Positions 1 through 12,200 of a DNA stretch of 64,000 nucleotides are shown here, one piece after another (the first letter of the stretch is position 1; each line of letters begins with the position of its first letter). The notes under the pieces were generated by a model. It was not told where the DNA came from. It saw nothing but the letters and a program-made list of their open reading frames with translations, and did not search any database. The position numbers and the translations under genes are program-made. Source of the stretch: Plazaster borealis (lineage: Eukaryota; Echinodermata; Asteroidea; Forcipulatida; Labidiasteridae); NCBI GenBank assembly GCA_021014325.1, contig CM037462.1, positions 2,946,318-3,010,317 of the forward strand, read 5' to 3'.

Positions 1-937
1 ACCCCACAGTTCACTTCTGACAATAATTTGTAGTACTTTTTTCTTGACAATAAACTAAACTTGTGTGCAACGATGCGGTTCGTCGCAAATCATGCAATTG
101 GGAAAGTATAAGTTACATAAAACAGCCGTTGCGTTATTATAATTATGCTGCTGTCCAGTTTTGACTGGGTGTATTCGTCCACTTTGGCGTTTGTGTGTGC
201 CGGCCATTACAAAGCACACAATGCTACGGTTGGTTCTTACGCAAGGCCTACTGCCAGTCCAGCATGGTGGTAGTATATTACTTCCTCCATGGTGATAGCA
301 TGGATGATGTTTAGTTCCGGTAGCATGGATGATGTTTTAGTTCCGGTCCGAGTGTTCCCACACGGCCGCCTATAAAAGGTTCTAACAAACATGTCTGCAG
401 TAGCCGTAAACAGCAATTAAATACGTCAAAAAGCTGGTACATTGCGTTTTTAAATTATGCCTAGTGAAACTGAGTGTGGAATGACCTTTTGAAGAAACAT
501 AAGACTTTTGTTATAGCCCAACGCCATCACCACGTCATCACCCGCAATAACTTGCTGGTCGTGCCTATAATTGTTCTTGGTTCTTGGTTGGGGAGACCTC
601 CAAAGAATATTGGATTTTTAACTGGAGGTGTGAGAGAGGGGTGCTAGTCTTGAAAGGGTGATTTTTGTTGAAGATGTTTCTACGCGTTGCACCGTAGTTT
701 AGGAATAAGATTGTTTCCCAGTGTGAGTGGGATGTTCGTTTATTACAGTTTACTGTGAAGTGTCCATTTTAAGCAACCGTCCGTGCGCGCGCATTTTAGA
801 CCTTAGTTTCATGCCTCCCATAATTATGGCAGACTGAACAAACAGTAGCCGTATAAGTAACGTCAGCGCAAGTCCCGTCGCGTGTATACGAAAATTTGAG
901 ACCCGTATAAGATGAGAGATTTGGGCTCATTCACAAC
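1..937. other. Unassigned spacer at left edge
   Basis: No exon, repeat family or RNA gene was recognised here. The only signal noted is a TATA-box-like TATAAAA at 371-377, with no recognisable coding exon downstream of it. Confidence 0.4.
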
Positions 938-1162
938 TTAAAGGCACTGAACACGTTTGGTAATTGTCAAAGACCAGTGTTTTCACTTGGTGTATCCCAA
1001 ACATATAGGCTATGCAAACAAATAACAAACCTGTGAAAATTTGGGCTCAATTGGTCATTGAAGTTGCAAGAAAATGATGAAAGAAAAAACACCCTTGTTG
1101 TACAAAGTTGTTATGCTAATATTTGTTTTGAGTCATTACCAAACGTGTACGATATACCTTTG
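938..1162 (+). repeat. MITE family A, internally deleted copy
   Basis: The copy starts TTAAAGGCACTGAACACG and ends with the inverse terminus (ACCAAACGTGTACGAT...CCTTT). It matches the other family A copies in the window but lacks the central palindrome and most of the right half. Confidence 0.8.
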
Positions 1163-1851
1163 AAAACCAATGTTTTAATTGATTGCATTATATAATTATG
1201 GACACCAACTGTTTAGTGGATGTACGTGATGTAGGCTACGTGGAATAAAAGCGGGTTCACAAAAAAAATGTTAAGACGCGCGAGTTGCACGGGTCCTATA
1301 GTCTATAGATCTTTATCATGTATTTTCTCTCATTCGAATCAGAACCAAACCGAGGCTGGAATGAGAGACAGTCTGGTTCCTTATTTAAAAAAAAATATTA
1401 GCATTCGTTATTTTTTAGTGGATACAAGGAACATGTCCAGAAGATGGTGAGAGTATGATAATCTAATGGCGGCAAACACACGTGATTGGCCATCACGCCA
1501 AGTCGTTCTGTAGCGGGCCAATAATATGGCAAACTAGTAGACATTATGCTGTTCCGTGGACTTCCTACAGGGCGGCAGGTGCACTATCTGATGTGCAAAG
1601 TGACCACCAGTGACCACTGTTGTGGCGGTTTTAGGGGTGGGCACAGCAGCCCCCCCCCCCGACAATTTCTGCCGACTGAGGAAAAAAAAATTGAATTGAA
1701 CGGCAAGTAAATCAAATTTCTAATGTAACAAATTATTTGTTTAAAAGCTTCTGAAATAATCTATCCTGCAGAGCATCTATAAGTTATTAAAACATCCACG
1801 ATCGACTTATCTTAAAAACCAACAGCAGGGTTACTGAAATTGTAAACTAAA

Positions 1852-2012
1852 GTTAAAGGAACGTTACAGAACTGGTAATTAAAATTTTCTTTAAGATCAC
1901 AGATTTACATAAAACTGACACGGTCTAATGATGATGATAGTAGAAAACATCCCTAGAAATATTTCTGTCTGAAATGCCATATTTGATGAGAAATATTATA
2001 TGTTCCTTTAAG
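1852..2012 (+). repeat. Short interspersed repeat with TTAAAGGAAC termini, copy 1
   Basis: It begins TTAAAGGAACGTTACAGAAC and ends in the inverse GTTCCTTTAA, so it looks like a small terminal-inverted-repeat element. A nearly identical copy lies at 18617-18767. Confidence 0.7.
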
Positions 2013-2199
2013 CCTCAAGCTGAGTTTGCGCACCCCCGTTGCAATCCTAGATTTGCCACAGCTGATGAAGAAAGAATCTTATTTGTACCGTAATACATTT
2101 CTCGTGATATCCTCTTTTGGCCTGCCAGGAGGAACTGCAATGTACAAGCATCCCTTCCTTCATGGTACAATTAGTCACTCTTTTTGTAAACTATTTGAC

Positions 2200-2227
2200 C
2201 TTTTTTTTTTTTTTTTTTTTTTTTTTT
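2200..2227. repeat. Poly-T tract
   Basis: An uninterrupted run of about 27 T. A second T run lies near 2318-2330. Confidence 0.9.
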
Positions 2228-2403
2228 ACAGATACACGGGTATTCAGATTTGCCACATTTCATTCGTGGGGTTTGCGTAATAATGTCCAGTAATTTTAGG
2301 GCCCAACCCACGTTCATTTTTTTTTTTTTTTATTCATTTGTATTTGTTAAAATGTTTAATTTGATTATTATTATTTTGATTTATCTTTTAAAATAAATAT
2401 ATC

Positions 2404-2766
2404 TTTAAAGGCAGGGTATACTTTTGGTAATTGTCAAAGACCAGTATCCTCACTCACCAACATATTATAACAAACCTGTGGAAATTTGGGCTCAATCGGT
2501 CATCAAAGTTGAAAGAAAATAATGAAAGAAAAAACACCCTTGTTGTATAGAATCGTGTGCTTTCAGATGCCTGAGAAAGGCTTCATGCCTGAAGCCTTTC
2601 TCAGATTCAAATTTTGGGGTGGAAAATTACCTCTTTCTCGAAAACTACATTACAATCAAGGGTGTCGTTTCTAACAATGTTTTATAATATCAACAGCTCT
2701 CCAGTACTCCATCAACTAAGTTGTATGGTCATTTGGAGTAATTACCAAAGTTATACCCTCCCTTTA
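2404..2766 (+). repeat. MITE family A, diverged copy with second core type
   Basis: Both terminal repeats are present (TTTAAAGGCAGGGTATAC and the inverse GTTATACCCTCCCTTT). The centre carries a GGCTTCATGCCTGAAGCC palindrome in place of the TTCTTGCAAGAA core of most other copies. Confidence 0.75.
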
Positions 2767-3217
2767 CAGGTAGGGTCATAGATTGGTTTTCGTCAACGTA
2801 GTGCTGATTTATAGGCCACATTATCATTAAATATAACAATAAAAGACGCATGTGAAAGTTTCAGCTGAATACAGTCTATTTGTTGAGAAAACAGCAAAAA
2901 ACTGTCACGGTATTTTCATCAAAAACGTCGAATCCATCCACGTTTAGCGAGGTGACATCGGGTAGCAACCGCATCTCTGCATAGCCGCAGCATTCACAAA
3001 TGGACACCACGGAAATTCGAAGTTCCAAAAAGTTGGCTGCAGGCGATGTTTGGAGTTTCAGGTTTTTGTTGGCATACCTTTATGGATTTCTAATCAACGG
3101 GGAATTGCAGACGAAATAATTTCGCTGGATGGTATACTACCATTGCCTTCTTTATGACAAGCAGGATAAAAATTACAAAATTGTTGTCGGGTACCGAAGT
3201 ATGACCATACCATTAAA

Positions 3218-3597
3218 TTTAAAGGTATCGTACACGTTTGGTAATGACTCAAAACAAATATTAGCATAAAAACTTACTTGGTAAAAAGCAACGGAGAGCT
3301 GTTGATAGTATAAAACATTGTAGGAAACGACTCCCTCTGAAGTAACGTAGTTTTTGAGAAAGAGGTAATTTCTCACTAAAAATAATAAAAACTTCTTGCA
3401 AGAAGTTTTTATTCCTATATCTGAAAGCACACAATTGTACAACAAGGGTAATTTTTCTTTCATCATTTTTTTGCAACTTTGATGACCGATTGAGCCCAAA
3501 TTTTTACAGGCATGTTATTTTATGCATAATATGTTGGGATACACCAAGTTAAAACACTGGTCTTTGACAATTTCCAAACGTGTACAGTGCCTTTAAA
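3218..3597 (-). repeat. MITE family A, full copy
   Basis: A full-length element of about 380 bp. Its termini are TTTAAAGGTATCGTACACG and the inverse CGTGTACAGTGCCTTTAAA. The core palindrome is AAAACTTCTTGCAAGAAGTT. It is in the opposite orientation to the first copy. Confidence 0.85.
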
Positions 3598-3904
3598 TGA
3601 CGGATTCCACAAGCTCCAGTCACTGAACTGGGTCGTGATTGAACCGGATTTCGCATTAAAAAGTTCACACTGGCAACTTTTACGATTCGGTTTCAACGTG
3701 GAGGAATGAGACAGCCTACTGCGAATTTATCTGCAAGTCGCCTGTCCACTGAAGGTGTTGTATGCGATGTCAGAGGGCATACGAGTTACACATGTTGTAA
3801 ATTGCCTTTTATTTGTTACGATTATGAAAAGTTGTCTCATTGTTTGTCAAAAAGATTGAACACTCGGATGGAAACCTTGGTTTTAAACCCGAAAGTCACA
3901 AGAT

Positions 3905-4146
3905 AGGCTGGCTCAGTGGTTTCTTTCCCAGTGCCTTTCACCTCTGTGGACCCCGGTTCGAATCTCACCCAGACCCAGAGCCTTGCATGTGGATTGGGTT
4001 TTCAGTCCCTACCTGATTGAGTTGATTTTTCCCGTTGAGGTTTTCCTCCCGCATCTAAAACTAAACATTTTTCTTGCTTCCAATTCATACTGTTTTGGCG
4101 CTAATTGTGCTGTTGGATGTGTAATAAAATATATAAAACAATAAAA
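3905..4146 (+). repeat. tRNA-headed SINE, separate type
   Basis: A polymerase III-like head (TGGCTCAGTGGT, then GGTTCGAATCT about 35 bp on) is followed by a non-tRNA body and an A-rich AATAAAAT tail. The body differs from the common SINE of this window. Only one copy was noticed. Confidence 0.5.
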
Positions 4147-4228
4147 TAAATATCATTTGGAAAAACAGTTCTTTTAAAAACATTTTTTTTACTAGCTGCT
4201 TCTTTGCTACATTTTACGGTAGGTGTCG

Positions 4229-4597
4229 TTAAAGGTATCGTACACGTTTGGTAATGACTCAAAACAAATATTAGCATAAATACTTAATAACAAGCAACGG
4301 AGAGCTGTTGGTATAAAACATTGTAGGAAACGACTCCCTCTGAAGTAACGTAGTTTTTGAGAAAGAGGTAATTTCTCACTAAAATAATAAAAACTTCTTG
4401 CAAGAAGTTTTTATTCCTATCTGAAAGCACACAAATTTGTACAACAAGGGCGTTTTTTTCTTTCATCTTTTTCTTGCAACTTCGATGACCAATTGAGCCC
4501 AAATTTCCACAGGCATGTTATTTTATGCATATGTTGGAATACACCAAGTGAGAACACTGGTCTTTGACAATTTCCAAACGTGTTCAGTGCCTTTAAG
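4229..4597 (-). repeat. MITE family A, full copy
   Basis: Near-identical to the 3218-3597 copy, in the same orientation and with the same TTCTTGCAAGAA core. The two lie about 630 bp apart. Confidence 0.85.
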
Positions 4598-4901
4598 TAT
4601 AAAGCTGTACTTTCTTTTCTTGTTTACAAAATAAGTACAGTACAATACACTGAATGTTTAAATGATCCAATTTTGTTCATTGTAATCAAGTACTCGGAGA
4701 CAAATGCAGTTTGACCACCAAGGTTTTGTTTTTAAAAAAAAGGAACATGCCGAAAACATCACACTGGAAAATTAACCGTTGTTTTCATGACGGTTTTATT
4801 TTCTATCTGTACAACTGATATTTGCAAATTTAAAATACACACATGTATACATTGCTAAGCATATACATTTGAGACAAACGGAACAGTGTGCAACTAAACC
4901 T

Positions 4902-5053
4902 GGTGTCGATTTCACAAAGCACTAAGATTTATCTTACGAAGAGTTGTCAGTATTTACCATAGTGATTTCTATTGTGACATAAAACTTTGCTTAGCAATTA
5001 AGATTGATTTGAAGTTAAGACAAATCTTAGCTCGTTGTGAAATCAGCCCCAGG
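4902..5053. repeat. Foldback element, cacaaagc type
   Basis: The left arm TGTCGATTTCACAAAGCACT and right arm AGCTCGTTGTGAAATCAGCC are inverted relative to each other, with further pairing around the AAGATTTATCTTA and AAATCTTAGC stretches. It is a short palindromic element with no coding capacity. Confidence 0.6.
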
Positions 5054-5345
5054 GCACAATTTCACAGAGCTGTAGGCCTATGCATGAATTGTTGCTTTTC
5101 GGCCTACTTTCATAAGAGCACAAAAAGTAGCTGAGCACAACAAAATTATGCTTACCAGAGTAATATTACCAGCCAAAATACCATGTCACATGTACCATCT
5201 GTGACTGGTACCACGCTTACTTTTGCTAGGCAGAAACTGTTTATGCAATATTTTCTGCTTAGGCAGCTCAACATAGTCTTTTTAGAGCTACTTAAGCAGA
5301 TGAAATTGCTTAACATTTTTATGCTAAGCAAAAAAAAGTACACAT
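5054..5345. repeat. Degenerate GGGCCCAATTTCA foldback element
   Basis: The middle carries the conserved body of this family (TAGCTGAGCACAACAAAATT, ACCAGCCAAAATACCATG, CTGTGACTGGTA). The ends are eroded or rearranged. Confidence 0.55.
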
Positions 5346-5486
5346 AGGCAAGACCCGAAAAACTAGCTTAGAGCAGCGCGATAAGAACATTTTCCACTCA
5401 TCTGGGAAAACAGCACTTGTTTGGGAAATCAGCTACTAGTACAAGAAGGCAAGACCAAAACAATTAGCTCAGCCCAGCTTGATTAA

Positions 5487-6260
5487 GAAGAACTTTCTTG
5501 ATTTATCATCAAAACCTGAGCCTGGTCTCTTCCTTAGTCTGCTTTTGTTTAACACTTTTCTCTGGAGAACAAGAACTACAATCAATTTTGAGAACTCTGG
5601 CTTGAAGAGGAAGGCTACCATAACACAAAACCAATGTGCCAGCTTCATTAACCCAATTGGTATGACCAACTTCCTGGGTTGGTCACCAAAACTTGAGTCT
5701 GGTCCCTTACTCAGTTCCACAGTGTGTTTTTGTTTAACAATTTTCTCAAGATACAAGAACCACAACCAATTTTGAGAACTCTGGCTTGAAGAGGAAGGCT
5801 ACCAGAACACAAAACCAATGTGCCAGTTTCATTAACCCAATTGGTATGACCAACTTCCTGGGTTGGTCACCAAAACTTGAGTTTGGTCCCTTCCTCAGAC
5901 CCACACTGTGTTTTTGTTTAACAATTTTCTCTGGGTACAAGAAACACAAGTGATTTGGAGAACACCTATTTGAAGAGAAAGTCTACCAGAACACAAGATT
6001 AACATGCCAGTTTCATGAACCAAGACGGTATAAGTAATTTTCTTGATTTATCATCAAAACTTTGGTCTGGCCAGTTCTTCAGCCCCAGTGTCTGTTTTTG
6101 TTTAACACTTTTCTCCGGGTACACAAGAGCCACTGATTGTGGAGAACACCCATTTGAACAGGAAGGCTTCCAAAAACACAATATCAATGTGCCAGGTCTA
6201 ACTAAACCCAGTCGCTAAGAACACCTTTCTTGATTCATCATCTAAACTTGAGCTTGTCAC
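5487..6260. repeat. Tandem array of about 184 bp units at the PIGW 3' end
   Basis: A unit recurs with a period of about 177-185 bp. Comparable points are TCTTGATTTATCATCAAAAC near 5496, TTCCTGGGTTGGTCACCAAA near 5671 and 5855, the first form again near 6041, and TCTTGATTCATCATCTAAAC near 6229. The last unit overlaps the final codons and stop of PIGW, so the array looks like serial duplication of that gene's end into its 3' UTR. Confidence 0.8.
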
Positions 6261-9200
6261 CATGGAAGTGAAGCCCTAGTGCTATGAAGCATAGCAGGAG
6301 TGTATACACTACGAGGATGATCAAGCTGGTAGCTGCGGACTGCTGGACGGTGTCGATGGACATGTTGACCGCGCCCGTCAGGAGGTTGCAAAAGAGAAAG
6401 ATGAGAAGGAGGTTCGGACTGAAGGAGGAAACGAGGATGGAGTCCGGAACTAACGGGTGTTTAGATGCTGAAAGGAAAAGGAAAAAAACTATTACAAAGA
6501 CAATTCTAAACATAATATTTAGAAAGGTCAAATAGAAAATACCAAAATGAATCCTGCAAAAACAAACAAATTCTATTTCCATTCATACAAATAACTGAGA
6601 AAAACATCATGAACAACAACAAGGGAGACATTTATCACAATCACTCCATAAAAAAGTACCTTTTTCTTTGGACAACTTGTACGGCGACCTCCATATGTAC
6701 TCCTTACCCAGTGTGATGACGATGTCAACCAACATGTAGGATGCTAGTAGTTGAATACAATATGATAACTATTCAGGAAAAATAATAATAATAGTAGTAG
6801 TAATACATCCAACCTAATTATGAGTTCTCGGTAAATAGTGGTCAAGGAAAAAGCTCAGAAAGGGCACAATTTTCCATTAGAATTCCCTTAAGCCCTTTTC
6901 ACACTGTATCTCTTATCCCCGGGGAATACGGCCCTGGGGAGGCCCCAGGATTATTTTCACCCCATGGTTACCCGGACACACTTTCAAACTGTCCCCGCCT
7001 AGGTCCCTATTCCACGGGGTTCCGGTTGCACGTTTCAAGACTACCCCGGGGTTTTACCGCTTACCCCTACTCCAGAGCAAGGGTGGCTATTCCCCGGGGT
7101 ATGCCCATTTGCCGGGGTAGATCAGGGGAAAGCAATCCAAGTGTGAAAGGGCCGGCCATTGTTTTGCCTCCGGGGAATAGAGAAGTGTGAAAAGAAGAGT
7201 AGTTTTGTGGAGTGTCGTGGCCGAGCGGATAAGAACACTCAAGCTCTGGTGTTTCTGATCAGCAGAGTGTGGGTTCGAACCCCAGTCGTGACACTTGTGT
7301 CCTTAAGCAAGACACTTAACCACATGCTTCATCCTTCGGATGGGACGTTAAGCCGTAGGTCCCGTGTGTTGTGTAATGCACGTAAAAGAACCCAGTGCAC
7401 TTATCGTAACTGGTTTGATTGGCTGCATATTGCGCCACAGCACCTTGTAAACCATTACATGGTGCTATGCAAAGGAATAGGTCTCATACTTCAACACGTA
7501 ACTCCACTTACCTTATAGGAAAAATACTGAGCGCTTTGAGACACCCATTGGGAGTATAAAGCGCTATATAAGAATTGCATATTATTATCGTTAAAAGGGC
7601 GTTACACTTACGGTCCAGATGATATAGGGTAGATTCGCCGTTCTTCTGCAGATAGGCTGGATGTAGGTTGACGATGCTGCTACAAGAACCCACAATAGAA
7701 CGTTGACCACGTTTAACAGCAAAAAAGCTATCCACCAATCAAAGAAGAGAGTCCTGAAATGCAACCAGACATTCTAAAAACATCAGGCAACGAACCACAA
7801 GGAAAAAACTGACATGTATCTATGAATCATCTTTTGGGTGAACAATAAAAATTGACGAGAACGGGATCTGAAACTGCGGCTTTTGGGTCTACGAGCCGGC
7901 CCTCTATCTCGCCCTAATGTTGGTGGTCTCCCTATTTTGTCAATACTTTTGTTAAGTGACCCTTCTAATGCCGCTTCCCAGGCTGTATAGACGATGTGAC
8001 CTCTGACGTCACTCCAAAACCATAACATGATGCGCGCGCATGTCGCCGGGCAAAACCTTTGTGTACTTTGTGTGCTAGATAGCTAGTCGTTCTTGTCATT
8101 CGTCATGAAAGTACACACAATCTTACCATGAGTACGCGTCTTCTTGCCCGGCGGAACATGACTTGGACAGTGTTTTGTCAACAGAGGGCGGTTTGAATGT
8201 AAACAGAGGTCACATCGTCTATAAACTGGGTGTGATTCCAGGCCATATGGCATAAAACAGTTGTATGACTTCTGACTAGCACCCCCTGAACTAAGATATT
8301 AACAAACATAAGGCAACATAGCTCAGTTGGTAGAGCACTCTGGCACGCAAACCCAGAGGCTGCAGGTTCAAATCCCGATTTAGTCAAAACAAATTTGTTC
8401 ACCCCGAAAAACGTTTTATTCTCCGTAAGAATTCAAGAAATATGACCCCCCAAAAATGATCGAGAAAGTTTTTGATCATTTAAAAAAATGTCAATCCTTT
8501 TCATTGAATCATTTTGGCAGAAAAACTCCAACAATCCAATCAATTTGAGTTGTTATTATTCAGTATGCTCTGATCAACTTTTCCTGAAGACGATCAAAGC
8601 GTACTGATCGAAACGTCAAGTTGTAAAAAAACACTGGCTCTTTTCAGAACCACCACAACTCATAGAGATTTCATGAACATGGTGTTACCGCAAAACTTAC
8701 TAGATTGTATCTCCACCATGCAAAGTTTCAAATCCTACCCTTGTACAGATTGTTATTGTAAACCTTACTAGATTGTATCTTCACCATGCAAAGTTTCAAA
8801 TCCTACCCTTGTACAGATTGTTATTGTAAACCTTACTAGATTGTATCTCCACCATGCAAAGTTTCAAATCCTACTCATGTGCATGGTGCTACCGCAAAAC
8901 CTTACTAGATTGTATCTCCACCATGCAAAGTTCAAATCCTACTCATGTACATGGTGCCACTGCAAACCTTAATAGATTGTATCTCCACCATGCAAAGTTT
9001 CAAATCCTACTAATTTACATTTTGTTACAGCAAACCATAATAGATTGTCTCCATCATGCAAAGTTTCAAATCCTACTTCATTTTGACAAACCAAGAGAAG
9101 TAGAAAATAATATTTTCTTTTTGTACCTTCGTTTCAGAAGAAACCTTCCCGCCCAGACGCCAGCGAAGTAGATTGCAATGTACCCAATGCACGACACTAA

Positions 9201-12200
9201 GCCTTCACGATTGGCATTCAGCAGGCCCTCCCTACTCCCATACCCATCACTGCCTTCAAGTACAAACTCTCCAAGGCCGTGATTGGACAGGAGATGCTGG
9301 TAGCCTAATGCAATAGCCAATGAGAGAAGGCCACTCATACTGGGTGGGATGATGAGCAAGCAAAGTGATGATGACATCTGCAGGGGTTAATGAAAAAGCG
9401 ATGGATAGAAGATGCCAGTGGTATTAAGGAAGCAGGCCGTGCGCTTTAAATGGTCTGTATACATTTGGTAATGACTCTGAAAATTAATGGCCATATAAAC
9501 TTACTTGGTAAGAAGTACAGCAGCTTTGGATAGTATAATGCATTTTGAGAAACTTTTCACTTCGAAGTACTGCGGTTATGGAAAAACTTTTTATCCCCCA
9601 AAAATTTGAATCTGAGAAGCATTACTGCAGTAGAGTTTCTCAGATTATGTATTCCAATTGCAGATTATTCTTCCTGCGTGGACATAACCGCTCTAGATAT
9701 TCGGCAATATCTCAAAAAACACTACCATCTTTTGAATTGAAATTTTCACAGGTTAGTTTTATGGTATATTGTATCTACAACTATGTAGGATTGAAACAAA
9801 CAGTGGGTTCCAATTCCTAAACGTATACATTCCCTTTAAACTTTTTGTAAAGTATCCCACCGAGCTATTAAACTGTGCATTTTACTTGCCCCCAGGAAGT
9901 TTTAATAGCCCAGATTTGTTATGTTTTGTCATCAATGTATCTTTCTGATTAATGGTAGCGTTCGCAGCCAGTTTATTGGTTAAATGAAGTTACACTCACA
10001 CACTCAAAGATAGTTTACACTTTGAACAAATTGTTAGTCACATCTAAAAAGGAAGTAATAGGTTGCACAGTTTTTAGTAGCCCACAGGGCAAGTTGAGAA
10101 GTGGTTTTTACTTGCTCGTAGCAATGTATTCGACAACATACGCCGGGCTAGTGTTTAGGCAGGCACTTGGAACCATCTCAAAAGTCCGAATGGCAGGAAC
10201 ATTTTAATTGGATCAGGTGAAGTATTGCAGCGGCCGTACGTAGACCAGTCTGTTAGACCGCTGGAATGTTGTATTGGAACTTTCAAAATGCCAACCCTTA
10301 ACCCTAACCATGCTAAATGCAACAATATGCACCAAATGGTAAAAGTTGTTGTAATCTGTTGCATTTGGCAGTCAACACAGATGTCATTCTTTGACTGAAT
10401 TGGTTGCATTTAGCAGTCAAGTGACTTCATATTGGTGTTGCATTTTGTTGTAGTCACCACTACACTTATGTGCATACTGTTGCATTTAGCACGGCAAACT
10501 CCCTTGCTCAGTCCCAACACAAACAACATGCCTGCACAATGCAACAAAACCCCTTGTTGCATTTTGTTGCATTTGGCATGGTTCTCATTTCAACTGTGTT
10601 GCATTCTGTTGTATTTGGCAGGGTATGTGGAGGGACCCTGATGGGGGTTAGGGTTAAAGGAACACTCCCATAGTCTGGCACAATGTTGCGGTACAGCAGA
10701 AAAATTCTGGCGGTCCACTGCATTGCGGACATGTGCCTACGGTAACGCTCCTTTGTGCCTATAGAACGTTTGAGACTTTGTGCCCGACTATTGAGACGCT
10801 CCTTCAGGGCTCGAAACTTACAATAGACCACAGGCCCCAGGCCGGTGATTTCATCACCGGGCCAGTAAGCTCATGACTCGACAAGTCCGGCTGTCTTGTG
10901 CTTTTGTTCAAATGTTAACTTTCAGTCTGATAAGAATCTTCCAATTCTGTTGAGTATTGAAGAATACTTGCCCATTTATAAATGAGATAAATCTTCTCTC
11001 AGTGCTTGTTCAAATTAAATAGTTCAAATCTTTTCTTATGACTGGTCTTGTAAAAAAACATCTGGTCCAGTAAACATTTGGAGCTACAAGCCCTGTAGTC
11101 TTGTGGATTTCCTCCCCAAATTCGAGCCCTGCCCTAAGGGTGTTGTGGCCGAGTGGTTAAGAGCATCAAATTCAAGTTCTGGTGGTTAAGTCATCAGGGT
11201 GTGGGTTCGAATCCCGGTCATGACACTTGTGTCCTTGAGCAAGACACTTAACTATAATTGCTTCTCTTCACTCAGGGGTATAAATGGGTACCTGCGAGGG
11301 TAGAGGTTGATATTGTGTTTGAAAAAGCCTTCGGAGCGCCACGGCAGCTCGGGGCTGTATAATCCCCAGTGAGCTGAGAAAGATTAAAGGAATGTTATTG
11401 GCCCAATGACCAGGGCATTAATGTAAAGCGCATTGATACGTTTATTGTAAAATGCGCTTTATAAGAACTTGTTATTATTATTAAATGAAGGGAGATTGTT
11501 CATATCGGAATGTTAAAAAAATGACTAAATTCTTATCTGGCATGATTTAAACAGCTGCTAGACTTTCCAAAGCTACTTACGATTACAACGGCCAAGGTGA
11601 AGAAGAAATTCCAGTGTACACCGTACTCGGACACATGCTCATGGTACCCGGTGTTTTTTACAGAGACGAGACGAATCACGCCGAGCACGAACACAGGAAG
11701 TGTCGACATCAACACCTCACTTAGGAGCTTGCAGGCTCCAGCGATCCCAGCACTATAATAACAATAACAGTGGCTTCTTAATAATAAGTGATTTGATTGG
11801 ATTTGATTTCTTGTTTTATTCCAAAAGGAACATACCCCATTACCCTGGGGAAGTATTACAACAATATTTAAAATAATACAAATTGCGGTTTACATCATGA
11901 CGGAGGAGTTAATCATAATAATATATAGTCTTATATAGCGCACGTATCTACCAATAAGGTACTCAAGGTGCTTGAACAAACAGAAACATTTTAAGACAGG
12001 GTTTTGAACTTCTTGAATTATGAGACCAATTTAGGTAGCACCTTATAAGGGTTTACAAGGTGCTTTGGCGCATTCAGCAGCCACTGCCAGAAACACTGGG
12101 GCAAACACTTTCTCTTAGCAATAAGTGTAACTGGGTTCTTTTACGTGCATTACACAACACATGGGAACTATGGCTTTACGTCCCATCCGAGGGACGCAGC

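Noticed and set aside
8311..8385. Functional tRNA gene
   Set aside because: A and B boxes are present, but the acceptor ends do not pair and the anticodon loop is abnormal.
10296..10660. Telomere-like CCCTAACC and TTAGGGTTAA blocks
   Set aside because: Only one or two units on each side, embedded in an unrelated degenerate repeat. Not an interstitial telomere array.
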